Assembly (NCBI GenBank): GCA_949358305.1
Contig: OX442314.1
Location: 41,424,581-41,488,580 of the forward strand
Origin: Strigamia acuminata
Lineage: Eukaryota; Arthropoda; Chilopoda; Geophilomorpha; Linotaeniidae
Direction: 5' to 3'
DNA: 64,000 nucleotides
In this document: piece by piece, positions 52,634-62,969 of the stretch
Position numbering within the stretch: position 1 is the first letter of the stretch
How the letters are laid out: each line of letters starts with the position of its first letter
Position numbers and translations under genes: made by a program
Notes under the pieces: generated by a model
What the model was told of the DNA's origin: nothing
Databases searched by the model: none
The model's input: the letters and a program-made list of their open reading frames with translations, nothing else

Positions 52634-52782
52634 TGTGTAATTGGCTAATTGTATTTACGTCATACGAACGTATGACGTATTCCCGACATATATAAACTGT
52701 ACTTTGACTTATAATAAATCACTTGTTAGTTGTTAACCACGCTGATCAGTCATTCATTCATTCATTCATTCCTGATAACACA
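52634..52782 (+). repeat. 3' LTR, 149 bp
   Basis: As the 5' LTR, except that the palindrome spacer is AA instead of TT. Confidence 0.9.
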
Positions 52783-52787
52783 AGCAG

Positions 52788-53367
52788 TAAAGTTGTTTAT
52801 TGGTGCTTTGTCAGGAAAGCATGCACTTTTTGGATTTTCTTATCGGTTGCATTGTCTGGAAAGCACTCAACATGTATTTTGGTCTTTTTTGGGATCACTA
52901 CACTAGTGAAAAGGCTGGACCAATAGGAATAACGCACTCTTATACTCGGCCAGAGTATAGACGGGGCACTTGCTGTATTGGACCTGCTTATGCCGGTTCT
53001 ATAGGCAGTTTATTGTATAAAGAAAGCTTAAGAAAAACAGTACCGTGTTGGTTTGGATTTTTCTTATGGAGAAAACGACCGGTCCAGGTTAGATCCTAAA
53101 AAGAAAACAAAAAATAAAATAAAAAAATCAATCGGAAAATTGTTAATTAAATTGAAGCATTTATTCACACATTCACAAATATAAAAATACCAGGAATCAG
53201 CTTTTATTTTGCAAAAATAAAGAAATTAAATGTCTAACTAAATAAAATTTTTACAAAAGTAGTAAAAAAAAATACTAAATGGATCTCTTTACATCTTTCT
53301 AGCATCTTTTTGCAATAAAATAACAAAATTCAGAAAATAAAATAAGGCAATATAAGATAAGATAAAA
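52788..53367. other. No clear gene
   Basis: Contains a 99-codon plus frame (52800-53099) that is not recognised, then AT-rich DNA (53100-53360). The reverse-strand AATAAA words here could serve as the polyadenylation site of the importin-alpha gene. Confidence 0.35.
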
Positions 53368-56300
53368 TCAAGCCAAATGTAATCGATTCATCAACTCCAA
53401 AGCAAAGTATTGCAGAACTTCGATCTTCTTCTTTTGCCAAGACACCACCTCCAATCCACAATGAAATTTCTCCAGAATTTGATTGGCCAAATCAGCAATT
53501 TGCACATTCTCATGATACTGCAATTTCGAAACCAGATACAGACCATCACACTCATCAATCATCATGCACACCTGCTCCATCCTGAAACATCTCTCAGCTG
53601 TCTACAAGTGTAAAAAAATATAAGCTAATTGTTTGCTCAAAGTACAACCACATAACCACTAGCTCGTCAACGTCAACTCGTGATAACAGGTAGCGTTAAT
53701 TTTTAATACAATGCACCTGTAGTTCGCGCCCGGTATCTTGATGCTAAATTCGTACTGCACAGATGATTTTCGAATTTCAGTTGTTATTTAGCAGTATTAA
53801 GCCTAATAATGCTAAAATAAAGTAAATACACTCATCACTAAAATTAATTTACAGCCTAGTACCAAAATATTTTTATTGACTTACCCGTACCTTATTTTTA
53901 GCATTAATAGGCCTAATATTAAGCTTAATACTGCTAAATAAGAACTGGAATTAGAAATTGTCTGCGCAGAATGGGATGCGCAATACGAATTTAGTATCAA
54001 GATAGCGGGCGCAAACTGTAGTGTTCGCACGAGCCGAATGAGTAAAGAATTAACGGGATAAGAAGAAAAAGTAAAACATTTATTTAAATTCAATATTGTG
54101 TTTCTCCGATTTGGTAATGAATTGATCAATGAAATGTTAGCATGTAATTTTGAGGCTCCCATTGGGTTTGTTTTAGCGAAACAAGTCAAATGGTGGTAGC
54201 TGGAAGGTTTAGGTTAGGTTAGGTTTTATAAACGGCATCGTTAAAATACTCAAAACCACCACAACATTGTCCTAACTCCTATTGGCTAAGCCAGTTTACG
54301 CCTAACTGGGGACTGTGGTCTACTATGCAGGAAAGTAGTAGTAGTATTTTCAATGTATTTTAGTATAAAAAGTGATTAGAATGATGGATTTTATTTATTT
54401 GATAATAATATGTTTATTTTATTTGCTAAATAAGTTTTTTTCCCTTTTAATCAATCAATGTTAGCATAGTTTGTTGGTTTCTTTTGGCAGGTAAACAAAG
54501 GGTTAGTTTCTTATCGGTTGTTTTGCCTAGTTAGATTACACCAGTGAGATGGCTCAACCAATAGGAGTTAGGACAACATTCTGGTGGTTTTGAGTATAGT
54601 GTCTAAATTGTCATGGGATTGCTGCTGCTGATTGCTTATAGTTACTTCCTTACTTGCTTCTTGGTGACATCTCAACTTTACTAACAGACCTTTGGAAAAT
54701 GAGGTCCGGTGATACGATCTCGTGATCGTAAGAATGGTTGCCCCCCCCCCATGAGAAAAACCATTGCAAAATAACATTACAACACTCTTAATGTGTACTT
54801 TTCTTATTGTGGGCCGAGCCAAACTGCATTACGTGATAATTTTCCAATGGTCTATTGCAGCTAGTGGTTAGATATACCGACACTCATTTTATTACTTCTA
54901 AAATGTTGTTTACTCCATTGAGCACCAATTGCAGTGTTTTTGGATCACCAGAATTTAGCAATCGACAATAAGGCCCAAGAACGCCGTCGCTTAAGAGCTG
55001 GGCCATTTGAACTGGAGTCGCACCGCACGTGAAATTTGTAATGGCCCAAATTGTTTCTTTTTGCACTTTGGGGTCAACCTACGTCGTATACAAATACAAA
55101 TTTCATTAGGAAAACAGGATTTAATGGCAAAGCGGAAAAGTGCCAATGTGGGTGTTTAACCACGCGACTTAACTACACCTCTGATGGAGTCTGGACCTAA
55201 CATTGCAACGAACCACACAATTCTGCTAGAGATGAGTGGCAATATTTTAATAAATCACATCACGTTAGATGAAATATATTTTTTACTTTTATCACTTGTT
55301 TAATTGTTCAATTTCTGCATTTTTGCTGTGCCAGAACACTAAATTCATGGATTATCAAAATTTAGCAAAAACCGTCGAGATTTATCAAAAATTCATCAAA
55401 AATGATCACAAATCAGTCGAAACTTATCAAAACAATTGTGTACAAATGGCAGATCCAGAAAACATACAAAGTGGATGCACATTTTTGTCCAAAAGACAAA
55501 AACCGATTGCTTTTGGCCTAAATAATCAATTTTTCAGTGTTGCATACCTTATCCAAAGCGTCTATGAGCAGCGGCAGTGTGTTGGCATCAATAACCGCTT
55601 GTATCTGATGCGGTGGTCCAGCTGTGATGTTCGACACCGTCCAGGCAGCTTCTTTTTGAAGGTTCATTTTAGACTGGGTCAACAAGCGGCCCAACAACGG
55701 CACTGCACCTGCATCGATCACTGACTGCGTCTAAATTTACACCCAATAAACATTTAAACAATCTTTTGTTTTCAATTCACCTGAACATCATTGCCGGTGA
55801 CAATGTTGCCGAGAGCTTGGAAGGCAGGCGTCAGCACCCGGGTGTCGTCAGTGTCCAAGAGTTCCACCAGTCGCGGCACGACCCCGGCTGCCACGACCGC
55901 GTCGATTCTTTCGTTCGGTCCATCAGCGAGAGCGGAAATGGCGTAGCAAGCGTCGGAAAGAATGACATTATCTAAAATGATCGCCGTCAATGGTTTTTCT
56001 CCAACATTCGTTCGCTCGACGTTTCTTACTAACCGGCGCTGTTCAAAAGCGCTCCGAGAATGGGTAAACACTCTTCGGCCACTCTGGGCGGCGGCGGCGG
56101 CGTTTTGCCGCGACATAAATTCCTCAAAGTCCACACAACGGTTTTTAATAAGAAAATGTGCTGTTTATCAACAAATAATAACAAATAATGACGGAACGTG
56201 CGGGAACAGTTAGAGGTTCCATTAAATGTGGAATTTTGTAATTTTGTGATTTCACATTATAAAATCGGTCGTTACCGGTACGCTCAAACTCAATAAAACA

Positions 56301-58299
56301 TCTCGACTTGAACACGTGAAATTACAATAGTAAATTCTTTTCAAAGCACAGAGTATTTTTGGTTTCTACTGGTCTTCTTCAGCTGATGAATTGCCAAGTT
56401 TACACGTATTATGTTTTTCGGAAAAGTGTAAATCTGAATTTTACTTTTTCAGAAAAAGTGTGCTTATTTTGTACATGGGCGGATTATATAATAATAGACA
56501 AATAAGAGAAATGTCTAGTGCCCCTCAAAAAATGTAATTTTAAGCCAAAAGTTTTTTATTACACCAACAAAATTCAAATTTTAGGTTAAAAAAATCCTAT
56601 TTTAGACATAAAAATCCAATTTTAGGCCAAAAAAATCTGATTTTAAGCCAAAAAAAATCTGATTTTAGGCCAAAAAAATCTGATTTTAGGCCAAAAAATC
56701 TGATTTTAGCTCAAAAAAATCTAATTTAAAAAAAAACAACTGATTTTAGGGCAAAAAAATCTGATTTTAGGGCAAAAAAATCTGATTTTAGGCCAAAAAA
56801 TCTGATTTTAGGCCAAAAAAATCTGATTTTAGCCCAAAAAAATCTGATTTAAAAAAAAAACTGATTTTAGGCCAAAAATTCTGATTTTAGGCCAAAAATT
56901 CTGATTTTAGGCCAAAAATTCTGATTTTAGGCCAAAAATTCGGGTTTTAAGCCAAAAATTCTGGTTTTAGGCCAAAAATTCTAATTTTAAGTGAAAAAAA
57001 AAATTTTAAGCCAAAAAATTGATTATTACAACAAAAAAAATTCTGATTTCAAGCCAAAAATTCTAATTTTACATCAAAAAACTGATTTTAGGCCAAAAAA
57101 TTAATTGTTACAAAAAAAAGGTAATTAACGGTTTAATTTATGCTACAAGGGACCCAGAAAAAAAATTTGTCTATGGCCCCAAAACAGCTTAATCCTGCCC
57201 TGATTTGGTAAACTGAATTTCACTCATACCAATATATGCCATTTGCATTGCAAACATCTGTGTGCGGAAAAGTGCCCTATTGACCTTGATATTTTGTGCC
57301 CTTATTAAATATGGCACCAAGTATACAAACGAAAATGATGTATTTTGGGTCTTATAAACAAATTAATAATACTTTTTGCTATTCGGAGAAGTTATACGAG
57401 CTAGATTTTAGTTTGTTTAGGGTTGTTGTTCCAAATAATCAAATGCATTATGGGTATACTATTACCTAATAAATAAAATTCAGTCTTCACTAGAAAATGT
57501 CCATGTAAATTTTTGTGATTTTACGATCTTGTGCATGACTGGTGGAACCGATATCACGAAATCATCCAAATCACACAATCACAAAACACACTAAGCTAAT
57601 GAAACCCCTTATTTAGAAATTAATTTATTTTATGGAAATATTTCATGTATTATTTTTTTTTTTGTACCTCGGTTTCGGTAAGTGCGATCAATGGCTTCAA
57701 AATGCCCAGATTGATGACGTAATCCCTGAGTTCGGGCCCGTCGCCGGCGATGTTCCCCAAAGCCAACACGGCGTGTTCGACAACCGTCGTTTTGGGCGAC
57801 GAAAAGAGCTCGATGAAAATAGGCGCGGCTCCTGAATCGACTACAACGCGAGTTTGTTGCGTATTTCCAGCCGCGATGTTTGCCAACGCCCAGGCAGATT
57901 CCGACTGCAAATCCGGACTAAAAAAGTATAATATTAATTAATAATTATTAATAATAAATACAACATTTACTTGTCATGACAATTCAGCAATTCGACCAGT
58001 TTTGGAACGATTCCGCCATTGATGATGGCGTCGATCGGGGGCTCGCTTCCGCGCAGCATTTCCCGAACATGGCGAGTCGTTTCCAGCTGAACGTTGGCGT
58101 CGTCCGAATTCAATCGGTTCATAATTTCAGATAACGAAAGGGCATTTACCTTCGATTAAATGAGATTTTTTTTTTTTAACCTTTAGGGTTATTTTGCGAG
58201 TTAATTAATGTGCGATTGAACCTCTTCTTCGTCGTCCGTCGACTGTATGTTCGTGTCGTCGAGTGATAAGTCGTCGAGTTCTTCTTCTGCTTGTGGCAT
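53368..58299 (-). CDS. KPNA: Importin subunit alpha-like gene, 8 exons
   Basis: Exons: 58222-58299 (ATG at 58299), 57971-58149, 57668-57917, 56034-56160, 55781-55971, 55548-55730, 54896-55078, 53368-53601 (stop). All introns are GT-AG and all phases agree, giving 474 residues. The protein starts with an acidic segment ([17 protein letters not shown]), then armadillo repeats: [135 protein letters not shown] and [18 protein letters not shown]. The W-x-x-x-N arrays that hold nuclear localisation signals are largely kept; some Trp are replaced ([14 protein letters not shown]). Importin alpha carries cargo with importin beta into the nucleus. The usual basic importin-beta-binding domain is not seen before the acidic start. 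A CAG acceptor at about 58307 leaves room for an upstream exon. The C-terminus is shortened and lacks the usual acidic/CAS-binding tail. Confidence 0.9.
53727..54035. mobile_element. Foldback MITE in importin intron 7
   Basis: Two arms of about 120 bp in inverted orientation (left 53727-53820, right 53895-54030). The outer word GCGCCCGGTATCTTGAT pairs with ATCAAGATAGCGGGCGC; the inner word TTATTTAGCAGTATTAAG pairs with CTTAATACTGCTAAATAA. The arms have diverged by several percent. No coding sequence. It lies in the 1.3-kb intron between exons 7 and 8. Confidence 0.65.
54246..54600. mobile_element. MITE with about 40-bp terminal inverted repeats
   Basis: Starts ATACTCAAAACCACCA...TTGTCCTAACTCCTATTGG and ends with the inverted CCAATAGGAGTTAGGACAA...TGGTGGTTTTGAGTAT. 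The arms match with about four differences. The inside is AT-rich and non-coding. It lies in the same intron as the foldback MITE. Confidence 0.7.
56555..57115. repeat. About 20-bp tandem array in importin intron 3
   Basis: About 27 diverged copies of CTGATTTTAGGCCAAAAAAT with unit lengths of 18-22 bp. The array makes up over a third of the 1.5-kb intron between exons 3 and 4. The unit contains TTTTAG, which resembles a splice acceptor in the plus direction but not for the minus-strand gene. Confidence 0.85.
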
Positions 58300-58309
58300 T
58301 TTGGCTTCT

Positions 58310-58818
58310 GTGGATGAGAGCATGAAGATTCGCCACTAAAATCCGGTTACGGTTCGATGCACTCGCTGCAATGGAAATAAAGAGTTTTCAAGTTTGGGGA
58401 CCATTTTGTTTTTTTTGGGTTTTGGAAAAAATTGGAAAATTGCAATAATTTAAATCGAGTTTTTGTACCGTGAACCCATCGCTTGCTCTCCTGCACTTGG
58501 AAGTCTAATCCACCATTCCGCCTTCGTCAAGAATTAAAGTTTGTAAGAATTGATTTTGTCGTGCGATTTGTTTGTTAACTCGACTCGACGATTTGTAGTT
58601 CAAAATTGGGTGCTCGGTGGTAGCGGATGCGGATGCGGACAGCCTGCTTCGTAACCAGGAATGACTAATGCTTTTAAAAGAATCGAGACACACGGCGAAA
58701 TATAGAGCAAACAAACGAAAAATTCAAAGTTACAATGCTTTTTGATGGTTTTCAATCCTGACTACATCATGCTCCCATCATGCATTGCTTTTTGTTTTCT
58801 ACGTTTCTGGATTGTTAG
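58310..58818. other. 5' side of importin gene; no clear gene
   Basis: A 69-codon minus frame (58505-58714) is open but does not encode a basic importin-beta-binding domain in any frame I read. The promoter or 5' exons of the importin gene may lie here. Confidence 0.35.
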
Positions 58819-60146
58819 TGTGGAGTTTTTCGGGTGTTGCCGGGCGATTACGATCGCCAGGGGGCGGGCAGGACATGCAAGAATATGTCCGATAGACGTT
58901 TTGGGGGTAAATAGCCAATTGGGGGCTGTTCCGTGTGGTCAGCCAATCAGAGCTGACCAATGCGATATATAAAGAAGAATTGTTTGATAATAAAATTACT
59001 TTGACTTGAATAAGCTAGTGTGCGTGTCTTGTTATTTCTTAGTCAGCTAGTCTCAGCTTTGAGATAGTTTACATCAGAAGTGGGATAGACGAATTCAATG
59101 CGACGATAGACGAATCCGATGCGACGATAGATGGATTTTATGCGACGAAAGTAGACAAAAAGTAGAAGAAGTAGAAAAAGCGACGATTCTAGAAGAAGCG
59201 GGTCGAAACATAGATGTGATCGGGACAGATCCAAGCGAAAACGCGATCAAAACGAGTCGAAAGGAAATTGCGATCGAGACGGACCGAAATAAAGACGCGA
59301 TCGAGACGATTCGGGAGAAAATCGGGATAATTCGAGATGAGGAGGCGAACGAACTACAAGGCGGAGTTGTCGCGGGGTTGGATAGACTTAACGAGGGCGG
59401 AGTTGGACTTGGCGACAGACCGGAGAAATTTGACGCGAACGACGCGTTGGACGAGCTTTTGCCGGGCAGAGAAGCGCGACACGAGACGTTAGAGAGCAAC
59501 GGAGATGGATGCGATTTCCGAGCTGAAGAAGACGGGACAAACGCTGAAGCATTTAAATCGAATCCAGATGCAAAAACGGAGGAAATAGGCGGGTATTTGG
59601 AGGGGATCGATACGAGATCAAACGACGATAAAGGCGGTGACGAGCACGAGAATCGAAACAATGCGGAGATGATTCGAGACGCTATTAAAGTAGACGGGAG
59701 GACAGAGCGCAGACGACGAAGAAATATGGAAACAAATCGAGGTAAAGGAAGGACGAATCGAAATTGGTGTACGAGACTCAAATCAAGGGATCGAACGAGG
59801 AAATGGAGGTTCAAAGACGACGCAGCATCAGGAGCCGAAGACGAGTTAACAGGTGTCGGCGGGGACGCCGACATTTAGTCGGATGACCGAGTGTGGAGTT
59901 TTTCGGGTGTTGCCGGGCGATTACGATCGCCAGGGGGCGGGCAGGACATGCAAGAATATGTCCGATAGACGTTTTGGGGGTAAATAGCCAATTGGGGGCT
60001 GTTCCGTGTGGTCAGCCAATCAGAGCTGACCAATGCGATATATAAAGAAGAATTGTTTGATAATAAAATTACTTTGACTTGAATAAGCTAGTGTGCGTGT
60101 CTTGTTATTTCTTAGTCAGCTAGTCTCAGCTTTGAGATAGTTTACA
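58819..60146 (+). mobile_element. Small non-autonomous LTR element
   Basis: Two 255-bp LTRs (58819-59073 and 59892-60146) look identical, begin TGTGGAG and end TTTACA, and are flanked by TTAG duplications (58815-58818 and 60147-60150). The LTRs have a TATA box (GATATATAAAGAAG) and AATAAAATT in plus orientation. The internal 818 bp begins TCAGAAGTGGGATAGACG, a likely primer site, and holds one charged ORF but no gag or pol domain. A clear polypurine tract is missing. A diverged solo LTR of the family is at 28074. Confidence 0.85.
59216..59878 (+). CDS. Highly charged ORF of the small LTR element
   Basis: The frame is open from inside the 5' LTR to TAG at 59878; the listed start is GTG, and the first in-frame ATG is about 150 codons further on. 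The product is rich in Asp, Glu, Arg and Lys: repeated AIETDRNKDAIETIREK-type helices near residues 15-40, an acidic middle, and a basic end (RTERRRRRNMETN, RGKGRTNRN). It has no Cys/His zinc pattern and no enzyme motif. The antisense frame (59095-59874) is also open but Ser/Pro-rich, a composition shadow. Function is unknown; it might be a remnant of gag or a captured sequence. Confidence 0.4.
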   Translation: MIGTDPSENAIKTSRKEIAIETDRNKDAIETIREKIGIIRDEEANELQGGVVAGLDRLNEGGVGLGDRPEKFDANDALDELLPGREARHETLESNGDGCDFRAEEDGTNAEAFKSNPDAKTEEIGGYLEGIDTRSNDDKGGDEHENRNNAEMIRDAIKVDGRTERRRRRNMETNRGKGRTNRNWCTRLKSRDRTRKWRFKDDAASGAEDELTGVGGDADI

Positions 60147-60149
60147 TTA

Positions 60150-61108
60150 GTGTAAAATAATTACTGCAACAATTTTTTTTTTTCAATGATTATTATTTTC
60201 AGAAAATGTAAAAATCTCACTCGGTGCACTTGACCTTTAAAAGCAGAAGCATCGGGTTTTTCACCAGGCTGAAGTTGGCAGACCATTCGATTCACCCATC
60301 TAGGGGCAGGACGATACCCAATGTTAAAACTTAAAATATTTCCCAAACGTAAAATATTCACTGGCACAGCACCATGCATGGTGCATAGGGTCAATCACCT
60401 CCAAATCTACCGAGTTTCCAAGTTTCAGGTCGATCTGATCGGCCAGTTTTGAGATATTGCCATTTTTAGGCCAGCAGACTATTCAAAAAATGCCTAAAAG
60501 TGACACCGACAAATAAATATTCGCTGGCACAGCACCATTCGTGGTGCATAGGGTAAATAAACCTCGAATCTAACGAATTTCCAAGTTTCAGACCGATCAG
60601 AACACGATTGTTAAAGTTAAGGGTTTTTCCCTAACATTCAGAATCAGGGAAATAATTCACTTAAATTTGATGGAGAAATTGATTCAAAATTACAAAAAAG
60701 CGGCGAGGAAATACATATTTGCATTGCACATTGTTCATCGCAGGTAGTTAACATTTTCAAAACAAACACATGTTTAACAAAAATTGTAACATTTTTTATC
60801 GTTCAAATTGTAATCTTTGGAATTAAAATTCGACTAAAAACGTTCGAAGCTTTGGCCTTGACTGCTGTTGTACACGAAAAAAGATGCAAAATTGGACCTC
60901 CTAATTACGTTTTGAAGTGAAAAGAATTCGAAGAAGTGATGGGACCCGTAAAAAAAAAACAAAGGAAAATTATGGTGTGGAAAATCGATTATTCGGCGCA
61001 CAAATTCTTGGTCTTTATTTTTGTTTAATTATTCAATTTTGAATGTAAAAAAAAAACAAAAAAAAATTGAATTTTTATTTTTATATTTTATCAAAATTTT
61101 TCAAACAG
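60150..61108. repeat. Imperfect repeats in AT-rich DNA
   Basis: Two copies of a segment of about 90 bp (AAATATTC-CTGGCACAGCAC, CAT--GTGGTGCATAGGGT, then GAGTTTCCAAGTTTCAG--CGATC) lie at about 60350-60445 and 60523-60610. They belong to a dispersed repeat of unknown type. The rest shows nothing. Confidence 0.45.
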
Positions 61109-61266
61109 ATCGAAATAAAAATGATTCTGCCAAAAAACCGATAGGAACTTATTCACTGCATTCACAAATCACATCATCTGATCAGTCAGTTTCAATGTTT
61201 CGTCGAGGCTATCGTACCTCCGTTGAGGAGCGTAAAGATTCGTTCTGTCGAGAACGACACTCGTGA
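61109..61266 (+). CDS. Possible terminal exon, unassigned
   Basis: After TTTTTCAAACAG, a fair acceptor, the frame reads DRNKNDSAKKPIGTYSLHSQ and ends EERKDSFCRERHS then TGA. The composition is polar and protein-like in AT-rich surroundings. I do not recognise a family. It could be the last coding exon of a host gene on the plus strand, or chance. Confidence 0.25.
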
Positions 61267-61629
61267 TTTCAGTGTGTGAACCCCGTAGTTCACGTTGATG
61301 CATGGTGGCCGGTGGAGCACGAGTTATGTTTGTCGAGTTGGTTTGATTCAGTTTAAATCTTACTTTTAATTTGGGTCTTTCCTATCCAACTTTTACTTCA
61401 ATTTCAATAGTGCCTAATTTTTTTTTGTCCACCAAAATGAGGTAGGTTTTTATCCTTTGATGAAATAGGCGACTCATCGCACGGTTCATTGTGTTCGCGC
61501 TTTCATTGTGTCGGCGCTAAAGACCTGCTTTTTATTTTTATTTCTTTTTAAATATTTAAATATGATTGTTTTGTTTTAATGTCTTGGTCTCGCACCTTTT
61601 TGACAAATGTGCAGTTATAATTATTTTTT

Positions 61630-61860
61630 TTAAAAAAATTTTTCGATGATTTTCTGATTAATCTCTGCATTTATTTTTTTCTTTTCAGTCTTTTTGGGGC
61701 ATAATTGATCGCTGAAACCAACCAATGACGAGCGAAAGATGGAATCTGGAAATATATATTTAAGTACGACACCGCCGACGATGAACGTGAAAACGATTCG
61801 ACAGTTCTTCGACAGTTCGGGTGAAGCGTGGAAAAGTTCAAACGGCTCGACATAAGTCAA
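61630..61860 (-). CDS. Possible small membrane protein, unassigned
   Basis: A 76-codon minus ORF from ATG 61860: MTYVEPFELFHASPELSKNC, then a single hydrophobic segment (RIVFTFIVGGVVLKYIF, residues about 21-37) and a Lys-rich C-terminal end. The layout resembles small single-span mitochondrial inner-membrane proteins, but I cannot match it to one. Another frame (61671-61853) is also open. Confidence 0.25.
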   Translation of the reverse strand: MTYVEPFELFHASPELSKNCRIVFTFIVGGVVLKYIFPDSIFRSSLVGFSDQLCPKKTEKKKINAEINQKIIEKFF

Positions 61861-62165
61861 ATCGCGAGTTGTAGTAGCATGGATGACACAACAGCGGATG
61901 GTTTACTTTCGCTATTCACAGAAGGCCATTTCTTTAGTCTCATCAGCAGTGCGTGATTGGTTTTCACTTCAAAAACATGATGCATGTAATTGTGAACAAT
62001 TGTAACTTGTTCAAATTGATTTAATGGGGGTGTAAAACCCAACTCTCTACCTCCACGTGGTCACCCCTGGATAAACTGACAACAATACCTACTTGTGTCA
62101 GTGGAACCAGAAGAGAGCTCTGGTTGTTTGACAATTCCAGTTGTATTTTAAACTCGCATTTCTTC

Positions 62166-62480
62166 CAGAGAGTGGCATTTACATTTTTCAATGTATTGTT
62201 AGTCCACATTTCTTTCTTTCAAGAATGTGGCATTTACATTTTTTAATGTATTGTTAGCCTGCATTCCTTTCTTTCAAGAATGTGGCATTTACGTTTTTTA
62301 ATGTATTGTTAGCCTGCATTCCTTTCTTTCAAGAATGTGGCATTTACGTTTTTTAATGTATTGTTAGCCTGCATTCCTTTCTTTCAAGAATGTGGCATTT
62401 ACGTTTTTTAATGTATTGTTAGCCTGCATTCCTTTCTTTCAAGAATGTGGCATTTACATTTTCCGTTGGCAATTTCATTG
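62166..62480. repeat. 55-bp minisatellite
   Basis: About five copies of a 55-bp unit (AAGAATGTGGCATTTACGTT, then TTTTAATGTATTGTTAGCCT and GCATTCCTTTCTTTC), with unit starts at 62221, 62276, 62331, 62386 and 62441. The three central copies are nearly identical. The first and last are diverged. Confidence 0.85.
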
Positions 62481-62969
62481 TATTGTAAGTTGACATTTTT
62501 CCATGGCATGACGGTGTTGCAAGATTGCATTCTTACATTTGATTGCGGTGTCTACATTTTTTCAAGTTTCTTTGAGAAATATATTTTATCCATTTGGTGA
62601 TTCTGGTCCACATAGATTCGAATGTACTATTTTCAACACCTTTTTAATTTTTTCGCTCATAAACGGCCCTTCATCAAAATTATTGTTATTGTCAATAAGT
62701 AAGCTTGTAATACTGGTTTACTATAATTGTTAAATATGGAATTTAACAAGGATTCATCAAGTTGTAAACAGACACTTTACAAACTTATTTTACTTAATAT
62801 TTACAACGAGTTTGATAAAGTTTGTCATGACATTTACAGTAAATTTAAATTGGATTCACAGTGCATTTCCGAATGAATTAAGTGGGTTTCACATTAAATT
62901 TCCTAAAGATAGTAATCATCTTTCCAGAAAATTTCTTGTAAATTTTTATTTTATTTATTGTTGCAATTG

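Larger units (their letters stand above)
48442..52782 (+). mobile_element. Young Ty3/gypsy retrotransposon with 149-bp LTRs
   Basis: LTRs 48442-48590 and 52634-52782 start TGTGTAATT and end AACACA, and differ only in a 2-bp palindrome spacer. The target duplication AGCAG lies at 48437-48441 and 52783-52787. The primer binding site TGGTGGCAGCGGTTAAAC starts at 48591; the polypurine tract AAAAGGGGAGA lies at 52623-52633. Each LTR has a TATA box (ACATATATAAACTG) and AATAAATC. All parts of a full element are present, but the single gag-pol frame is broken by three stops. Confidence 0.9.

Noticed and set aside
54205-54225. Three TTAGG units resembling the arthropod telomere repeat
   Set aside because: Only three units in a T-rich context; chance is enough, and no longer array follows.
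59095-59874. 259-codon minus-strand ORF, Ser/Pro/Leu-rich
   Set aside because: Exact antisense shadow of the charged plus frame; composition follows from codon complement, and promoter and polyadenylation signals point the other way.
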